Positions 45,647 through 57,235 of a stretch of DNA of 64,000 nt are shown here, in pieces. How positions within the stretch are numbered: position 1 is the first letter of the stretch; each line of letters begins with the position of its first letter. This stretch comes from Panopea generosa (taxonomy: Eukaryota; Mollusca; Bivalvia; Adapedonta; Hiatellidae): NCBI GenBank assembly GCA_029582155.1, contig CM055899.1, positions 72,159,719-72,223,718 of the forward strand. Direction: 5' to 3'. The notes below the pieces were generated by a model that did no database searches, had not been told where the DNA came from, and worked only from the letters and a program-made list of their open reading frames with translations. The position numbers were made by a program, and so were the translations under genes.

Positions 45647-45768
45647 GTTCTAGTATATGTATGTATTGTATGATGATGTACTTATGTGCAAATCAATAAA
45701 ATATATGTTCTGTTCTGTTCTGTTCTGTTCTGTTCTGTAAAAAAAAAAAAAAAAAAAAGAAAAAAGAA
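45594..45768 (+). repeat. (TA)n, (TTCTG)n and poly(A) tail of the LINE
   Basis: A (TA)n run occupies about 45596-45643, six TTCTG units 45708-45738 and an A-rich run 45739-45768. The last two form the 3' end of the LINE. Confidence 0.9.
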
Positions 45769-46226
45769 AAAGGTGTGCACAGCGCAAGGTTACAGTTTGA
45801 TAAAATATATTACACATCCGTAATGTTTTATTTTAATTGAGGATTAGTTTGAAAACAAGAGTATAATGCATAATTACTTTGTAGAATGATGCTGATTTAT
45901 TCCATTTTTAACACATGGCAAATTATTTATGGCATATAGAACAAGAACATGAACACATTTTATTCAGCATTTAGCAAACACAGTATGTTTTTAGCCTTCA
46001 TATAACATACAATACAATGCAATAGAAAACATAGAATGCAATAAAACAATTTTATTTTAAAATAACAATTAAGAGAAAGCTTTTAACTAAATACTCAAAT
46101 GATTGTTAAATGGTTATAAAAGACATGATGGTTTATTAGTGTTTACATTTACTGCTTGGAATGTTAAAGTTGTTGTTCTAAGTCATTTCTTTGTTTATTT
46201 GCAAAGTATATGAATTTTGAAAGATT
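45769..46226. other. AT-rich, no gene seen
   Basis: Lies between the LINE tail and the 3' end of the inverted LINE relic; may include that relic's 3' UTR. Confidence 0.35.
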
Positions 46227-47277
46227 TTATATTTCTTTTTTATTTTCTGATGTCATGAGATTATCAAATTTATTTAAGCTTGGCCATTTGCAATAGTACG
46301 GCCTCGTGTATTGTTTTCGTAAGTTTCTGTATGGAGGACAAACAAGTAAAACATGATATTCATTTTCAATAAAATTACATATTTTACAAACTCTATCGAC
46401 TCGAGCCACGTTTGTATTTCGCCCTCGTTCTACTTCTAAGTTATGTGACGATAGCCTGAATCTACTTAGTGCAATTTTAAATTCATTTTCTTGTAAGATA
46501 TCAAGACATGGTTCTGCATAGAGAATAAGAAAAAGTTTGATATCTTCAATTGAGAAAATATCATTTAAATTCGTATTTATATTAACCATTATATCATTTA
46601 CGAACTTCATAACCATTAAAGCAGAGCTTGGGTCCCCTTGCTTTACCCCTAAATGCGAATGAACTTGTTCGGTTGCTGTCTGACCATAATATTTAATTGA
46701 TGAGCGTACAACTGAGTACATAGATTTTATTGCTTTAATCATTTTTATGCTCACTCCTTCTGTCAATAATTTCTACCATAAAAGTGATATATTTATTTTA
46801 TCAAAACACTTCTCGTATTCGATTAACACACTGTATAATTTCTTGCCTGTATATAAAATTTTGGTAATTATGGCGCGAAAAAATGAAAACACACTCAATA
46901 GTGCTTTTTCCGTTTTTGAATCCGAAAATCCAAATTGACAATTTGATATCTTTTCATATTTTTCATTCGAAATTGTCAAGCAATTTAGAAGAATATGCGA
47001 ATATATTTTTGCAAGAATATTATTTAAAGTTATACCACAATAATTCTTTGATTGCCCAGGGTAACCACCTTGAAAGATGGGAACAATATAACCTGTGCCC
47101 CAGTTATTATGATATTCTGCATTCTGAAATAATCTGTTAAATAATAATAAAAGGTGAGGCGATATAATATCATATGAGGCTTTAATGATTTCTGTGGGTA
47201 TTTCGTCAGGGCCTACAGATTTAAAATTGTTTTGTTTGAATACTGCTTTATGCTTTTCTGGTTCCGTTATAGGCATG
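46227..47277 (-). pseudogene. Older LINE, reverse-transcriptase half (downstream of nested insertion)
   Basis: The minus frame from 47276 carries NNFKSVGPDEIPTEIIKASY, NNWGTGYIVPIF, NYCGITLNNILAKIYSHILL and LYSVLIEYEKCFDKINISLLW, all standard LINE reverse-transcriptase blocks, although the catalytic FVDFxKAFD is altered. The second frame (46766-46227) has HLGVKQGDPSSALM. It then reaches FLILYA, where the YADD site should be, and jumps straight into FKIALSRFRLSSHNLEVERG from the C-terminus. An internal deletion thus removed the active site and thumb. It continues the fragment at 53840-55230, split by the CR1-like insertion. Confidence 0.8.
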
Positions 47278-47287
47278 TCAAGCTCCT
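47278..47287 (+). repeat. Target-site duplication of nested LINE, 3' side
   Basis: TCAAGCTCCT, identical to 53830-53839. Both copies encode the Glu-Leu-Asp of the older LINE's linker on the minus strand. Confidence 0.85.
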
Positions 47288-47703
47288 AGTTTAGTTTAAA
47301 CATATTTTATTTCAACATGAAATGGGGTTGGGCCACAAGTTCTTTCAACATTAGGTTCGGCCCGTCCCCTACATTTTTACAATGTTTACATTAAATATCA
47401 AAATAACATGTTTTAACAATTTTTTCTTAACCAATAACTTGAGAATAGAAAATGTTAGAAAAGGAAAGAAAGTAATACATAGTAAAACAAACACATATCA
47501 TTTCTTCTTTATGTCGTCCATACGCATGCGTCCTGTGTCCACATTTCGGTAGCAACCCAGTGAGAATCAGATCAGTAAATAAGAAAGCACAAAAATAAAA
47601 ACTATGCAACTTAACATTTATATAAAATGGGCAAAATAGTTAAATAATTCACTAGATCGAAGTAATATAGTACAGTTAAAAACAAGACAGGAAAACATAA
47701 ATA

Positions 47704-50700
47704 AGATTATGCAAAGCGTTTAGTTTCTTTGATATAGTATTGTACCGCTTTGACTATAATAATATTGCTAACATGAGATAGTCTTTCATCTCCGTATAGA
47801 AGGCGATGTGTACTTAGAGGGTGAAATGATCTTGTAGAGTTGAATAATGTTAATCTTTGGGTTCTGTATGTTGTGCATTTGAAAAAATAATGCTCAGCAT
47901 CTTCAATATGACCACAATGTGGACAACAAGAATCAGTTCTAATATGGTTACGGAACAAGTCATTATTTAAATTACTACAATTATTTCTTAATCTTGCTAA
48001 TATAACTGACAATTTTCTATTTCCATAATAAAAGTGTTGAGGTATTGTAATATTATTTTGTTATCTCATGGAGTGTTTAAACGCAGTTAAAGAAGCGGCA
48101 GACTTAAAGTTATTATCTAAGTGGTTCCATAATATAATTGAGGAAGGTATACATGACTTTCTCATGATTTCAGTTCTCGAAAACGGTATAGTGATGTCTC
48201 TGCTATTTCTTAGATTGTACGTTGTTCTTTCATTAACATTTGGTGGGAACAAATCAACTATGTAAGATGGTACCATATTGTTGCTAACCTTATACATAAA
48301 GTAATATTGCTGTAATGTTCTGCGATAAGAAAGAGTTTCCCATCAACATTCTATATATTAATTTTCAATAGATACTGATCTGGTTAAGCCAGTGACTATA
48401 CGTGCAGCTTCATTTTGTAATTTATCGAGTGAATTCGATGTTTGATCAGTGCAGTTGTTCCAGACTAGAGAGGAGTATTCAAGAATTGGTCGAACATACG
48501 AAATGTAAATTTGATTGAGGGATTTACGACTGAGTGAGTATTTAAGGCGACGCATTATACCTATAGTTTTTGAAGCAGATTTTAAAATATTATCAATATG
48601 ATCGGTCCATTTTCCGTCTTTACTTAAAGTTACACCTAGATGTTTATGAGATTCTGCAAATTGAATTTCTACGTTATTAAATGTTATATAAGGTAAGTTA
48701 TTGTTATCTCTTAAAGAAAAAAACATAGCTTCGGTTTTGTTAGGGTTGAAATTTACTAGCCATTGTTTAGCCCACTGGGATATTATTAAAAGATCATGAT
48801 TAATTAAACCTTCAATATCACTTACTGATGAGGCTGAATAGTATAATGAACTGTCGTCAGCATAAAAACGTGTCAAACTGAGTAAATTGTTAGCTATACC
48901 ATTAACATAAATTAAGAATAATAAAGGTCCAAGAAAAACTACCCGTTGGGATCGATTTGTTAAGTAATCAGAAACCCATTCTAAAAGTTGCCCATTAATA
49001 CCGTTTTCCTGTAGTTTAAATAGTAAACCCTTATGCCAGACTCTGTCAAAAGCCTTCGATATGTCACAAAATACCATACTTGAATACTGTTTGTTATCAA
49101 AGGTTTGACAAATGTGATGATATATGTCTATAAGTTGATAGGTAGTAGAGTGATTTGGCAAAAAGCCTGATTGGTATTTATAAATCAAATTATTATCAAG
49201 AAAAAAGTTATACATATTCTTAAAAACAAGCCTTTCAAAAAGTTTTCCAACACAACTAAGTAAAGACACAGGTCTGTAATTTGACACCAATGACTTGTCT
49301 CCCTTTTTAAAAATAGGAGTTACATTTGCAATCTTCCACAAATCGGGATATATACCTTCACTTAGAGAACGGTTAAATAAAATTGAAAGTGGTTTTGCAA
49401 TTGCTTTTGACACAGATTTCAGCATTCTGTGACGAATCATATCATGACCACAGGCCTTATTTACTGGTAAAATACTAATAAGTTCAGATATATCATTCTC
49501 AGTTATTATAAAATGTGAAAGGGAATTATTAGTTTTGTATAAAATACCCGGTAAAACAACACCAGTATCGTTCACAGTGGATATTGAAGCAAAATAATCA
49601 TTAAGGCAGTCAGCTTTATTCTGATTTGTTATATGTAAAATATTATCATTAATAAACTCATTTAAAGGAGGTATATTTGATGACGAATTATTTCCTTTGA
49701 CAAAATAGCGAATAATTTTCCAAAAACTTCTTTTGTCATTTGTTTGTAAATCATTTAGTGTTAACTCTAAATTATTAAAGAAATGTTCTTTGGCATATTT
49801 TTTATGGTTATTAACTTTATTTCTAGTATTTTTATATTTATTCTAGTCTTTTGATTTGCCCGATTTTGCTGCAATAGATTTAAGTCTATCTCTTATACGA
49901 CAAAGTTTCCTTAATTTTGAATCAAACCATGGTTGATCATCAGGACGTACAGTTATTATTTTAGATGGTATACATTCCTTTATAATTTTCATAAAAGATT
50001 CTGTAAACAGTTCACATGCTGTATTTAAATTACAGTTTGACAGACACTGTCAATCAAACTTTTCTATTTTATTTTTTAACAAATCGAAGTTAGTTTTATC
50101 ATAGAGCCATATTGATCTTTCATAAGTATGATCAGTACTATATAAAAAAGGTAAAATAATGAAAGTAGCTTTATGATCACTAATATCAGGAGGTACACGG
50201 ATAGTACCTGCATTGAGATAAGATAAATCGTAAGGGATGATTACTGGATCAAGTATAGCATTATTTCTCGTTGGTTCTGTAATAACGTTCATTAATGAGT
50301 TTTGGTAAAGAACATTCTTTAAATTATGAAAGTTATTGTTAAGCAAATCTTCATTAAAATCTCCAAGTAAAATCAAATTCTTGGACATTTCGTAAGCTTT
50401 TTCGATATTATTATTAAGGCTGTTAAAGAAGTCTACATCAGCTGTTTTAGGGCTATAAAATACGTCTAATAGAAATATTTCTTGTCCCGATTTAACCTTT
50501 ACCCAGATAGATTCATTACAAAATGTTTCCAGATTTGGAACTCTTGAATGAATTATATTCTTTGCTAAATATATCAAAATACCCCCACCATGATTTGTTC
50601 TATCTTTGCGGTAAGGTTCATCAAATTTATCACTAAGTTTCAATAAATCATTAGAGACATGTGTATTTAAGTGTGTTTCAGTAAATGATAAAATATCAAA

Positions 50701-51045
50701 ATCTAAAAGAGTGTCAAAAATATAATCAATCTTATTTCTTATACTTCTAATATTGCAATGAATAAAGGACAAGCTATGTGATTCATTGCCAGGACCCGGG
50801 TTTGTTTCAATGTCTCAAGCTTCTAATAAAATCAGAAGTAAAATAAACATAAATTCTATATTTTGAACAAATTCACGTAGTACTAAATGTAGATTATGTT
50901 GGCATTTGTTACAGAGTTGCCCCAGAATCAATAATAAATAGAGCATTGATATTGACGCCTTCATGTGAACTTTCCCGCTTCCTACCACTGTAATACCACC
51001 ATGAAATAGACAAATAGTAGCCCTCCATGTACTTATATCATCCAT
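47704..51045 (-). pseudogene. Nested CR1-like LINE ORF2: 2A leader, endonuclease, reverse transcriptase
   Basis: The leader from 51045 (MDDISTWRATICLFHGGITV) has a hydrophobic stretch and reaches a 2A motif at 50814-50791, directly after a TGA (50817-50815) that has replaced the usual Gly codon. The endonuclease (50772-50050) shows SFIHCNIRSIRNK, SFTETHLN, LLGDFNEDL and ISDHKATF. The reverse transcriptase frame (49575-48358) has NKACGHDMIRHRML, NYRPVSLLSCVGKLFE, FCDISKAFDRVWHKGL and YADD at 48864-48853. The block carrying PQGS is deleted in frame (SQRVVF joined to LGPLLFL, about 48935). The C-terminal part (48297-47707) has CCPHCGHIEDAEHYFFKC. Inactive through several stops and frameshifts. 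Confidence 0.85.
50791..50814 (-). other. 2A-like motif (DIETNPGP) in the nested LINE
   Basis: The minus strand reads DIETNPGP, matching D-x-E-x-N-P-G-P. It lies between a hydrophobic leader and the endonuclease, the same place as in the LINE at 33491. The codon just before it is a TGA stop. Confidence 0.85.
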
Positions 51046-52660
51046 TTGGGAGTAACAACAAAAATAAAATACCTAAGGCTACCATCGAAACTACCCCACT
51101 GTAAATATGGACACCAGGCTCGCACACACCAAGACGACACATAGAAAAAAGTATATGAGCAAAGAGAAGAGCAAAATAACAAAAACAAATAAATAGCACA
51201 AGTATATAAAATGTGAGAATAGTAGTATCATATATGAGTCAGAGCGATTTCCGTTTTCAAATGAAGCGAATATTACGTAAGCATAATAACATCATAACAA
51301 ACTGAAACAAATTTACACAAGGAATTTATGGTGAACATTCACCGAAGAAAAGTTATATATACACACACAAAGCCTCACGTACACTCCCGCACAATCACAC
51401 ATACATACACGCAAACACCACATGGGTGCTTGTTAACAACGTGTATAAACATATTTACAATAAGGTAAACATATAGGCAAGAATACATAAACAAATATTC
51501 GCGCGCGCATGTACATGCACGCACGCACGCCTACGCATACACTCGCACACATGCATACACATATCCCGTCTTTGGATGTACACACTCGCGCGTGAATGGT
51601 AAAACACATGCACAGACGCACCTTTACACATACTGTTGTATATACAAGGTAACTACACTTTTAAAAAGTGTTGCAATGTAGCTGATATTTATGTAATTAT
51701 CCAAAATCTGTTTAATAAATGTTTCATATGGGTCTATTTTATATAAAAAAAATAATGTTTATTATAACTTTCGCCGTCACAAATTCGTAATAAAGTACCT
51801 GGGCCCGACTTTACTAAACATATCAATCCGAGACATTCCCCATCTAAAAATATAATTATATATATAATAATAAAGATTTCTCTAATTTATTACTCAATCT
51901 TATTAATAAGTAACAAACAGAACAGAAGTCTGTGCAATTTTAACTCTTTGGTTAAGGATAACATATAAAGTTATCAATGTATATCAAGTTTTAGCATTGC
52001 AAACGTTTATGTTATTTAAAATCTCAAGTTGAGATGTCTGGCGTAAACTGGGTGCTGACAATTACCCAGTTTCCATTATGTGATAATGACAATACCTGTA
52101 ACACATCATTTTATAAGTTAAAACACAATAGAGCGGTCTGATACATTGACTGTATGACACACTTACATTGATTCATTGTTCACTATCCAGGTAGTATAAT
52201 ACAGTGTATTTTATGCACTCTGTAGCAAATTAATGTACATGTTATTAGAAAACAACACACAGAAAATATTATACAAATTTAACACTACATATACTATATT
52301 TAGGAAAGTAACTGCACTTGAAAATTCCACGTCTCACCTACTGCAGTTGCATATAGAAACTTAGAGAACTACAACAAAAAAAAAGAAGCAAACAATTATT
52401 AAGTAATTAAGTAACGTCAATAAATTTATGTTTGCACAATTCGATTGATTTTGTTAAATGTTGTGTGCACAGAGGCGTACTCTGTATATTGTGGTTCAAC
52501 AATTAGACACGAAGAAAACATGCATGTTTCTATTAAACAGGCGGTAGAAGTAACGGTATATATAATGGCTGGTATGCACTGTAGTTATGTCACAAAAAGT
52601 ACACTTATCGCGGAAGTTACCGTTGCACAGAAACTAACAGATGTTTATTGCTGTCAAGAC
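51046..52660 (-). other. Spacer between ORF1 and ORF2 of the nested LINE
   Basis: About 1.6 kb with no frame I can assign. Alternating CA/CG-rich sequence fills 51355-51630, including GCGCGCGCATGTACATGCAC and CACGCACGCACGC, so part of the spacer may be a later expansion or insertion. Confidence 0.4.
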
Positions 52661-53490
52661 CTATGTATACTTGTCAAGGTCAGAAAGTCTGGTAACTACG
52701 GATTTGATATCCCTCTTGTCTTTAATGTATATTCTACCGTCGTAGGTCCAACATTTGTTTATGCACTTGTCCTTGTATAATTGCCTGGTCATTCTAAATA
52801 TGTTGCTGCGCACAGACGTCAGATCTTCATTGACGTATACATGTGCGTACTTCTTGTTGCCTTTTAGTGCAGCTCTGCATTGATAAAAATTATCTCTGGC
52901 ACGGAAGGTGGCAAATTTCACAATTATGGCTTTTGGGGATTTCCATGCGGAAGGTTGACCTACTCTGTGGGACCGATCGATATCGGCGTTGCATATATCC
53001 GCTTTTATTTCGGAAGCGATATCCATGACGACGTCATTAGTTTGCTCCATGTCGTTGTCCTTGATTCCAACTATACGGAGGCAATTTCGTCTACTATATT
53101 GTTCTGCAGTGTCACTTGCAAGTTCTAACTTCTGAACCCTGTCTGCTAGAGCGTTAACTTGCTTCAGCAGGTCATCTTTGTCTTGCTCAAGGGAATCAAT
53201 CTTACGCTGCAGAGAAGTTGTAACTTCCGTGACGATGGATTCACTAATGGTCCAACGTGAGATAGTATCATGCCTTTTATCAGTATTGAAATCCTCTTGA
53301 AGTCTGATTCGGCTAAATGCACGGGTGCAGAAACAGCGATGTCCGATATATCAGATAAGTTGGATTGTTTATTCTTCTTTTCTGGGTTTATCTGATATTC
53401 GTTTAGCGAAGACGATGACAATTCACGTTTTTTGGATGTCTCATCTCCCTTCACAGGAGTTGAAGAGACGAGTTTCTCTACGTATGACAT
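52661..53490 (-). pseudogene. LINE ORF1 relic: coiled coil and RRM-like RNA-binding domain
   Basis: The frame opens at 53490 (MSYVEKLVSSTPVKGDETSK), Ser/Lys-rich and probably disordered. After a frameshift near 53240 it continues as a coiled coil (SLQRKIDSLEQDKDDLLKQV, then LADRVQKLEL). This is followed by EQYSRRNCLRIVGI, the typical link to the RRM-like domain of LINE ORF1 proteins, and then DIDRSHRVG, KAIIVKFATFRARDNFY and VYVNEDLTSVRSNIFRM. It ends at 52661. ORF1 proteins coat the element's RNA as trimers. Only one frameshift is evident, so the relic is fairly young. Confidence 0.8.
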
Positions 53491-53829
53491 TGCGGTACTT
53501 TTGCCGGGCAGTATACTTATTAAATTTTCGAGCGTGACCCGTTATCCGATTAGTCTGAATAGCCGCTGGGGTCAAAATGAGGTCAAAATGGCGGTACAGT
53601 ACTATATCAACAAAGCAATTCAAAAGTTTACTTCGAGTTACTCACGTTTAAAACTTCCAAACACTAAAACTCCAACGTGATTATAAAACACATATGTTCC
53701 GATTTATTGTTCCAGCTTCATATTGCACATACAACTTCAATAATATCACTTTCCGATTCAAATTTTACACTTCCAAGCTCCGAGATGGAAAAACACTACA
53801 TCGCCATTTTGATCACGTGATATATAAAA

Positions 53830-53839
53830 TCAAGCTCCT
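53830..53839 (+). repeat. Target-site duplication of nested LINE, 5' side
   Basis: TCAAGCTCCT, the second copy of 47278-47287. Confidence 0.85.
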
Positions 53840-55230
53840 CATCAGTCAAATCATTAAATTCATTTTGTTCAGTAGTATCATCATTTCTCTGTAAAGTTGA
53901 TCAAAAAGTTGTAAAAATAATCAAAGATATCTTCTATTTTTATATTATCGCTTTTAACATTAGGTTTCTTATAACATTTTTTAACCGATTTCCAAAATTT
54001 CCTCGGCTGTGTTTATCAATACTTTCTTATCTTTGACCTTGCTTTTTCTTATATTTAAACTTTGCCCCCTTTCGTTCTCTATTATATTTTGTTCGCGATT
54101 TATAAAACTTTATTTTATTTTCATAATTTTTATTCTTTAAAAAAATATTTCTTGCTGTTTTAAACTCTTGTTTTGCTATAAAACAATTTTCATCAAACCA
54201 TCGTGTTTTATTTTTTGCATTACTGTGTTTATTTTTTTAAAATATTTTTTTTCGCGTCATTTATGTCCTCCGTGTTTAGATTATCAGGTTTTATTTCTAG
54301 TAGATCTTTGAAATTTTGTAATTTAGTTTCTACCCATACAAGTTTGTGTTGTTTATCATGATCATTTGAGCGCTGCTCATGTTTGTCATGATAACATTTT
54401 AAAAAACTGAAACTAATTGCTGCGTGGTCGGAAAAAAGTGACCAATCAATTATTTCAAAGTTATGAAAAGTTTTTATATTGAGCGGGTCGAATAGTAAAT
54501 AGTCTGTTACGCTTAGACCACGTGATGAACAAAATGTATGGTAACCGGCATTCTTATCTTTATGTAATCGACCGTTTACAATAATGTGACCAGTAGATTT
54601 ACCTATGGAAATAAGTTTACGCCCATTGTTGTCAACCACGTGATCAATATTACTTCGTTGTGTAATGTTATCTTCGCTTGAAAATAACCCTTCCTCATCA
54701 TTATCAAGATACTTATCAAATTCTAAATAATCTAATAATTGCACAGATCTGCTATTTATATCCCCAGTGATATATGTATTATCCATTTTACTATATTTTT
54801 CTATGCCTTTTTCAATTTCTTCGAAAAAATCGAAATCTTTATCAATGAAAACTTTTGAGTTATTTGGTGGAATGTATGAGTTACAAATATAAACATCTTC
54901 ATTAAAAAGAAAAATATCATGATTAATTTTTAACCAAATTATACCATTTTCATTTTTTTCAACAAGGAATTTTTCCGTTAAGTTTACTTCGAAAATAAAG
55001 GAAATTCATCCGCTAAAACGACCTTTTTTAATTCTATGAGATTTGTTTCCATACAAATGAAAACAGTCATATCCTTTAATATTAAGATCAGGTTTGTGTT
55101 TTTTATTAATCCATGTTTCAAAAAGTACATAGAATGTTCAATAAAATATAAATCAATAAATGATAAATCATCAACCGTTATTTTTCGTATCAATCCGTTA
55201 ATGTTCCAAGCTAAGATTTGAAGCTCCTCC
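53840..55230 (-). pseudogene. Older LINE, endonuclease and pre-RT half (upstream of nested insertion)
   Basis: From 55220 the minus strand reads LAWNINGLIRK and then FLKHGLIKNTN-type residues, the start of an APE endonuclease. After frameshifts it reaches YITGDINSRSVQLLDYLEF (GDFNSR block, Phe to Ile) and LFSDHAAISFSF (catalytic SDH). The pre-RT part shows TRWFDENCFIAKQEFKTARN, matching WFDGECSIAK of the LINE at 42334. The frame then reads NEFNDLTDEELD and ends exactly at the target duplication. The next residues of the same protein are at 47277. Several frameshifts and stops make it inactive. Confidence 0.8.
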
Positions 55231-56944
55231 TGCCCGTCCTAGTTCGCAATTTCCTGAAAGTTGCCCCCATTGCTACTGCACACAAGAAGTTTCGCTCCTG
55301 CCAGTTTAACGGTGTTTCCGGCTGCTTTTTCCGGTTCATTTCTGGATATAATGTGCGTCGTTTTTCCAAAACAGATTTGGTTTGCTGGATGCCTATCCCA
55401 AGCTGAGTGCTTTCAGTTCTGTTAATTTATTGTAAGAGGTAGTTCTTACTAGCTCTCTATCTTTGACTTCAAAATGAATCTCACTAGAACCACTGTTCTT
55501 ATAGTACTCGTCCATAATTATTAATTGATTTTACGCAGAATTATGGCTAGGGATTATGTGTCCATATCTAAGTAACTACTTGCCATACATCAGTGGAACC
55601 ATTTACACGTGTGTTTACTACCATCAAAGGGACTCAAAGGGTCAAGTGTATATAAAATTTGTCATGTGTTGAAAATGGCATTGTTAAATTTCAAACTAAA
55701 TTATTGCAATTGCAGATCAATTACATATTGATTATTTGGCTTGCTAAGACTATAAAAATAATAGCCAGGAGGCTGAAAGTTCCTAGCAAAAAGTTGTTTT
55801 TGTTTATATCTTCTCCATCGGAGGAGTCCCTGTATTACATACATCGTTGTAATGAGGGTCTGATAAGGTAGACTGAAGTTAGTTTGACATTCGTCTTTCA
55901 GTATTTAACTCGAAACTTACCCTAACCCTAAACTTTTCAGACTCCAATAGTAAAAAGTTGCATACTTAAATATCAAAAATACGAAAAACGAATGGCTGTC
56001 TGATAAATTGCTCTTGAGTTCCGAATCAGTATTAACTGCTCCACTTTAGTGTTTGTTGTGCCGTAAAACACAAATGAAATTATATTGCTAGTAACTCATA
56101 ACTTCCCCTCACGATTCCAGTAGACGAATAGCATTTCGACATAATGTCAAAGATCAAAGCATCATGCAGATGACCCGCCCGATTTGTTAAAATTTTAGGG
56201 TTAGGGTACTATAAATATATAAAGGGACATAAAATGGTATTCTCGCTCTAAGACCGAATATCGATATCGAGAAAGAAAACCAAGCCAAACATACTGCGCT
56301 ATCAAGTAATATGATTAACATTCAATGTATCCAAGGTCTTGTTTCCATCAAATATAAATATTTTAACAGATGCATATGCATAAAATAGACCGATGTTTGA
56401 TACAGTATATTTTAACAGATGCATAAAATAGATCGATGTTTGATACAGGTACTGTCCATTTAGGTTGATCGAATCACTTTGGTTTCTTTTAAGGTGAGAC
56501 TCCACTAAACTGAGACGGTAAGCGAACCAGTGGTTTGAGAATGTGTTCTTGTAGTCGAATCGGAGCTAAATGCCATTGCTAGCGATTGTTTGCCAAATAA
56601 TGAATGGAAATTATATATAAAACTGACGGATGAGCATAGACATATTACACAACACCAGATGACGAGCTCAGCACATCAAAACAATATATCTTATTAACTT
56701 TCTCTTAGATGATACGGCTATAACAAGCGATGGAATTTTACTGTATTGTTTTCACTAATAAAACAGTGCGACATATACCTGTGGTACAAATCTTGAGACA
56801 TTTAGCTTTAAAGGTGCGACATTTACCGCGGCAGATATGATTTTGCGTCGGTGCGACATTTAACGTTGTCACAACGTTCACTGAATGTTCACTACCAACA
56901 CGGAAAGTTGATAGGACATGTGATATCGCTCGGTTGGTTTTAAA
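55231..56944. other. No supported gene
   Basis: 55231-55515 may be ORF1/linker remains of the older LINE (a frame MDEYYKNSGSSEIHFEVKD on the minus strand near 55515). The rest is AT-rich. The phrase GGTGCGACATTTA occurs near 56812 and 56850. Confidence 0.35.
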
Positions 56945-57235
56945 TTTAGGCAAAAGTATGGCCACTTCTATAATAAGGCAGAAGTATTGCCGCTTCTATA
57001 GTAAGGCAGAAGTATGGCCGTTTCTATAGTAAGACAAGTATGACCGCTTCTATAGTAAAGCAGAGGTATGACCGCTTCTATAGTAAGGCAGAGGTATGAC
57101 GCTTCTATAGTAAGGCAGAAGTATGGCCGCTTCTACAGTAAGACAAGTATGACCGCTTCTATAGTAAGACAAGTATTGCCGCTTCTATAGTAAGGCAGAA
57201 GTATTGCCGCTTCTATAGTAAGACAAGTATGACGT
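56945..57235 (+). repeat. Minisatellite, ~25-28-bp unit, about ten copies
   Basis: Units read GTATGGCCGCTTCTATAGTA followed by AGGCAGAA or AGACAA, the two endings giving 28- and 26-bp versions. Copies are highly similar, suggesting recent expansion. Confidence 0.9.

Larger units (their letters stand above)
42270..45768 (+). mobile_element. 5'-truncated LINE with Asp-rich ORF and TTCTG/poly(A) tail
   Basis: Reverse-transcriptase coding sequence runs from about 42270 to 45497. A UTR with a (TA)n run follows, then AATAAA at about 45694, a (TTCTG)n tract and poly(A) to 45768. The endonuclease half is absent, so the copy is 5'-truncated. Its C-terminal RLSSHNL...GR block is shared with the older LINE at 46227-47277, indicating the same family. 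Confidence 0.85.
47288..53829 (-). mobile_element. Nested, full-length-size CR1-like LINE (6542 bp)
   Basis: On the minus strand the element starts at 53829 after the target duplication, carries an ORF1 relic (53490-52661) and an ORF2 relic (51045-47704), and ends in AATAAAATATGTTTAAAC near 47293. Identical 10-bp duplications flank it. The older LINE's coding frame resumes on the other side, which fixes both ends. Length and two ORFs indicate an essentially full-length copy, rare for LINEs. Both ORFs are now broken. Confidence 0.85.
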
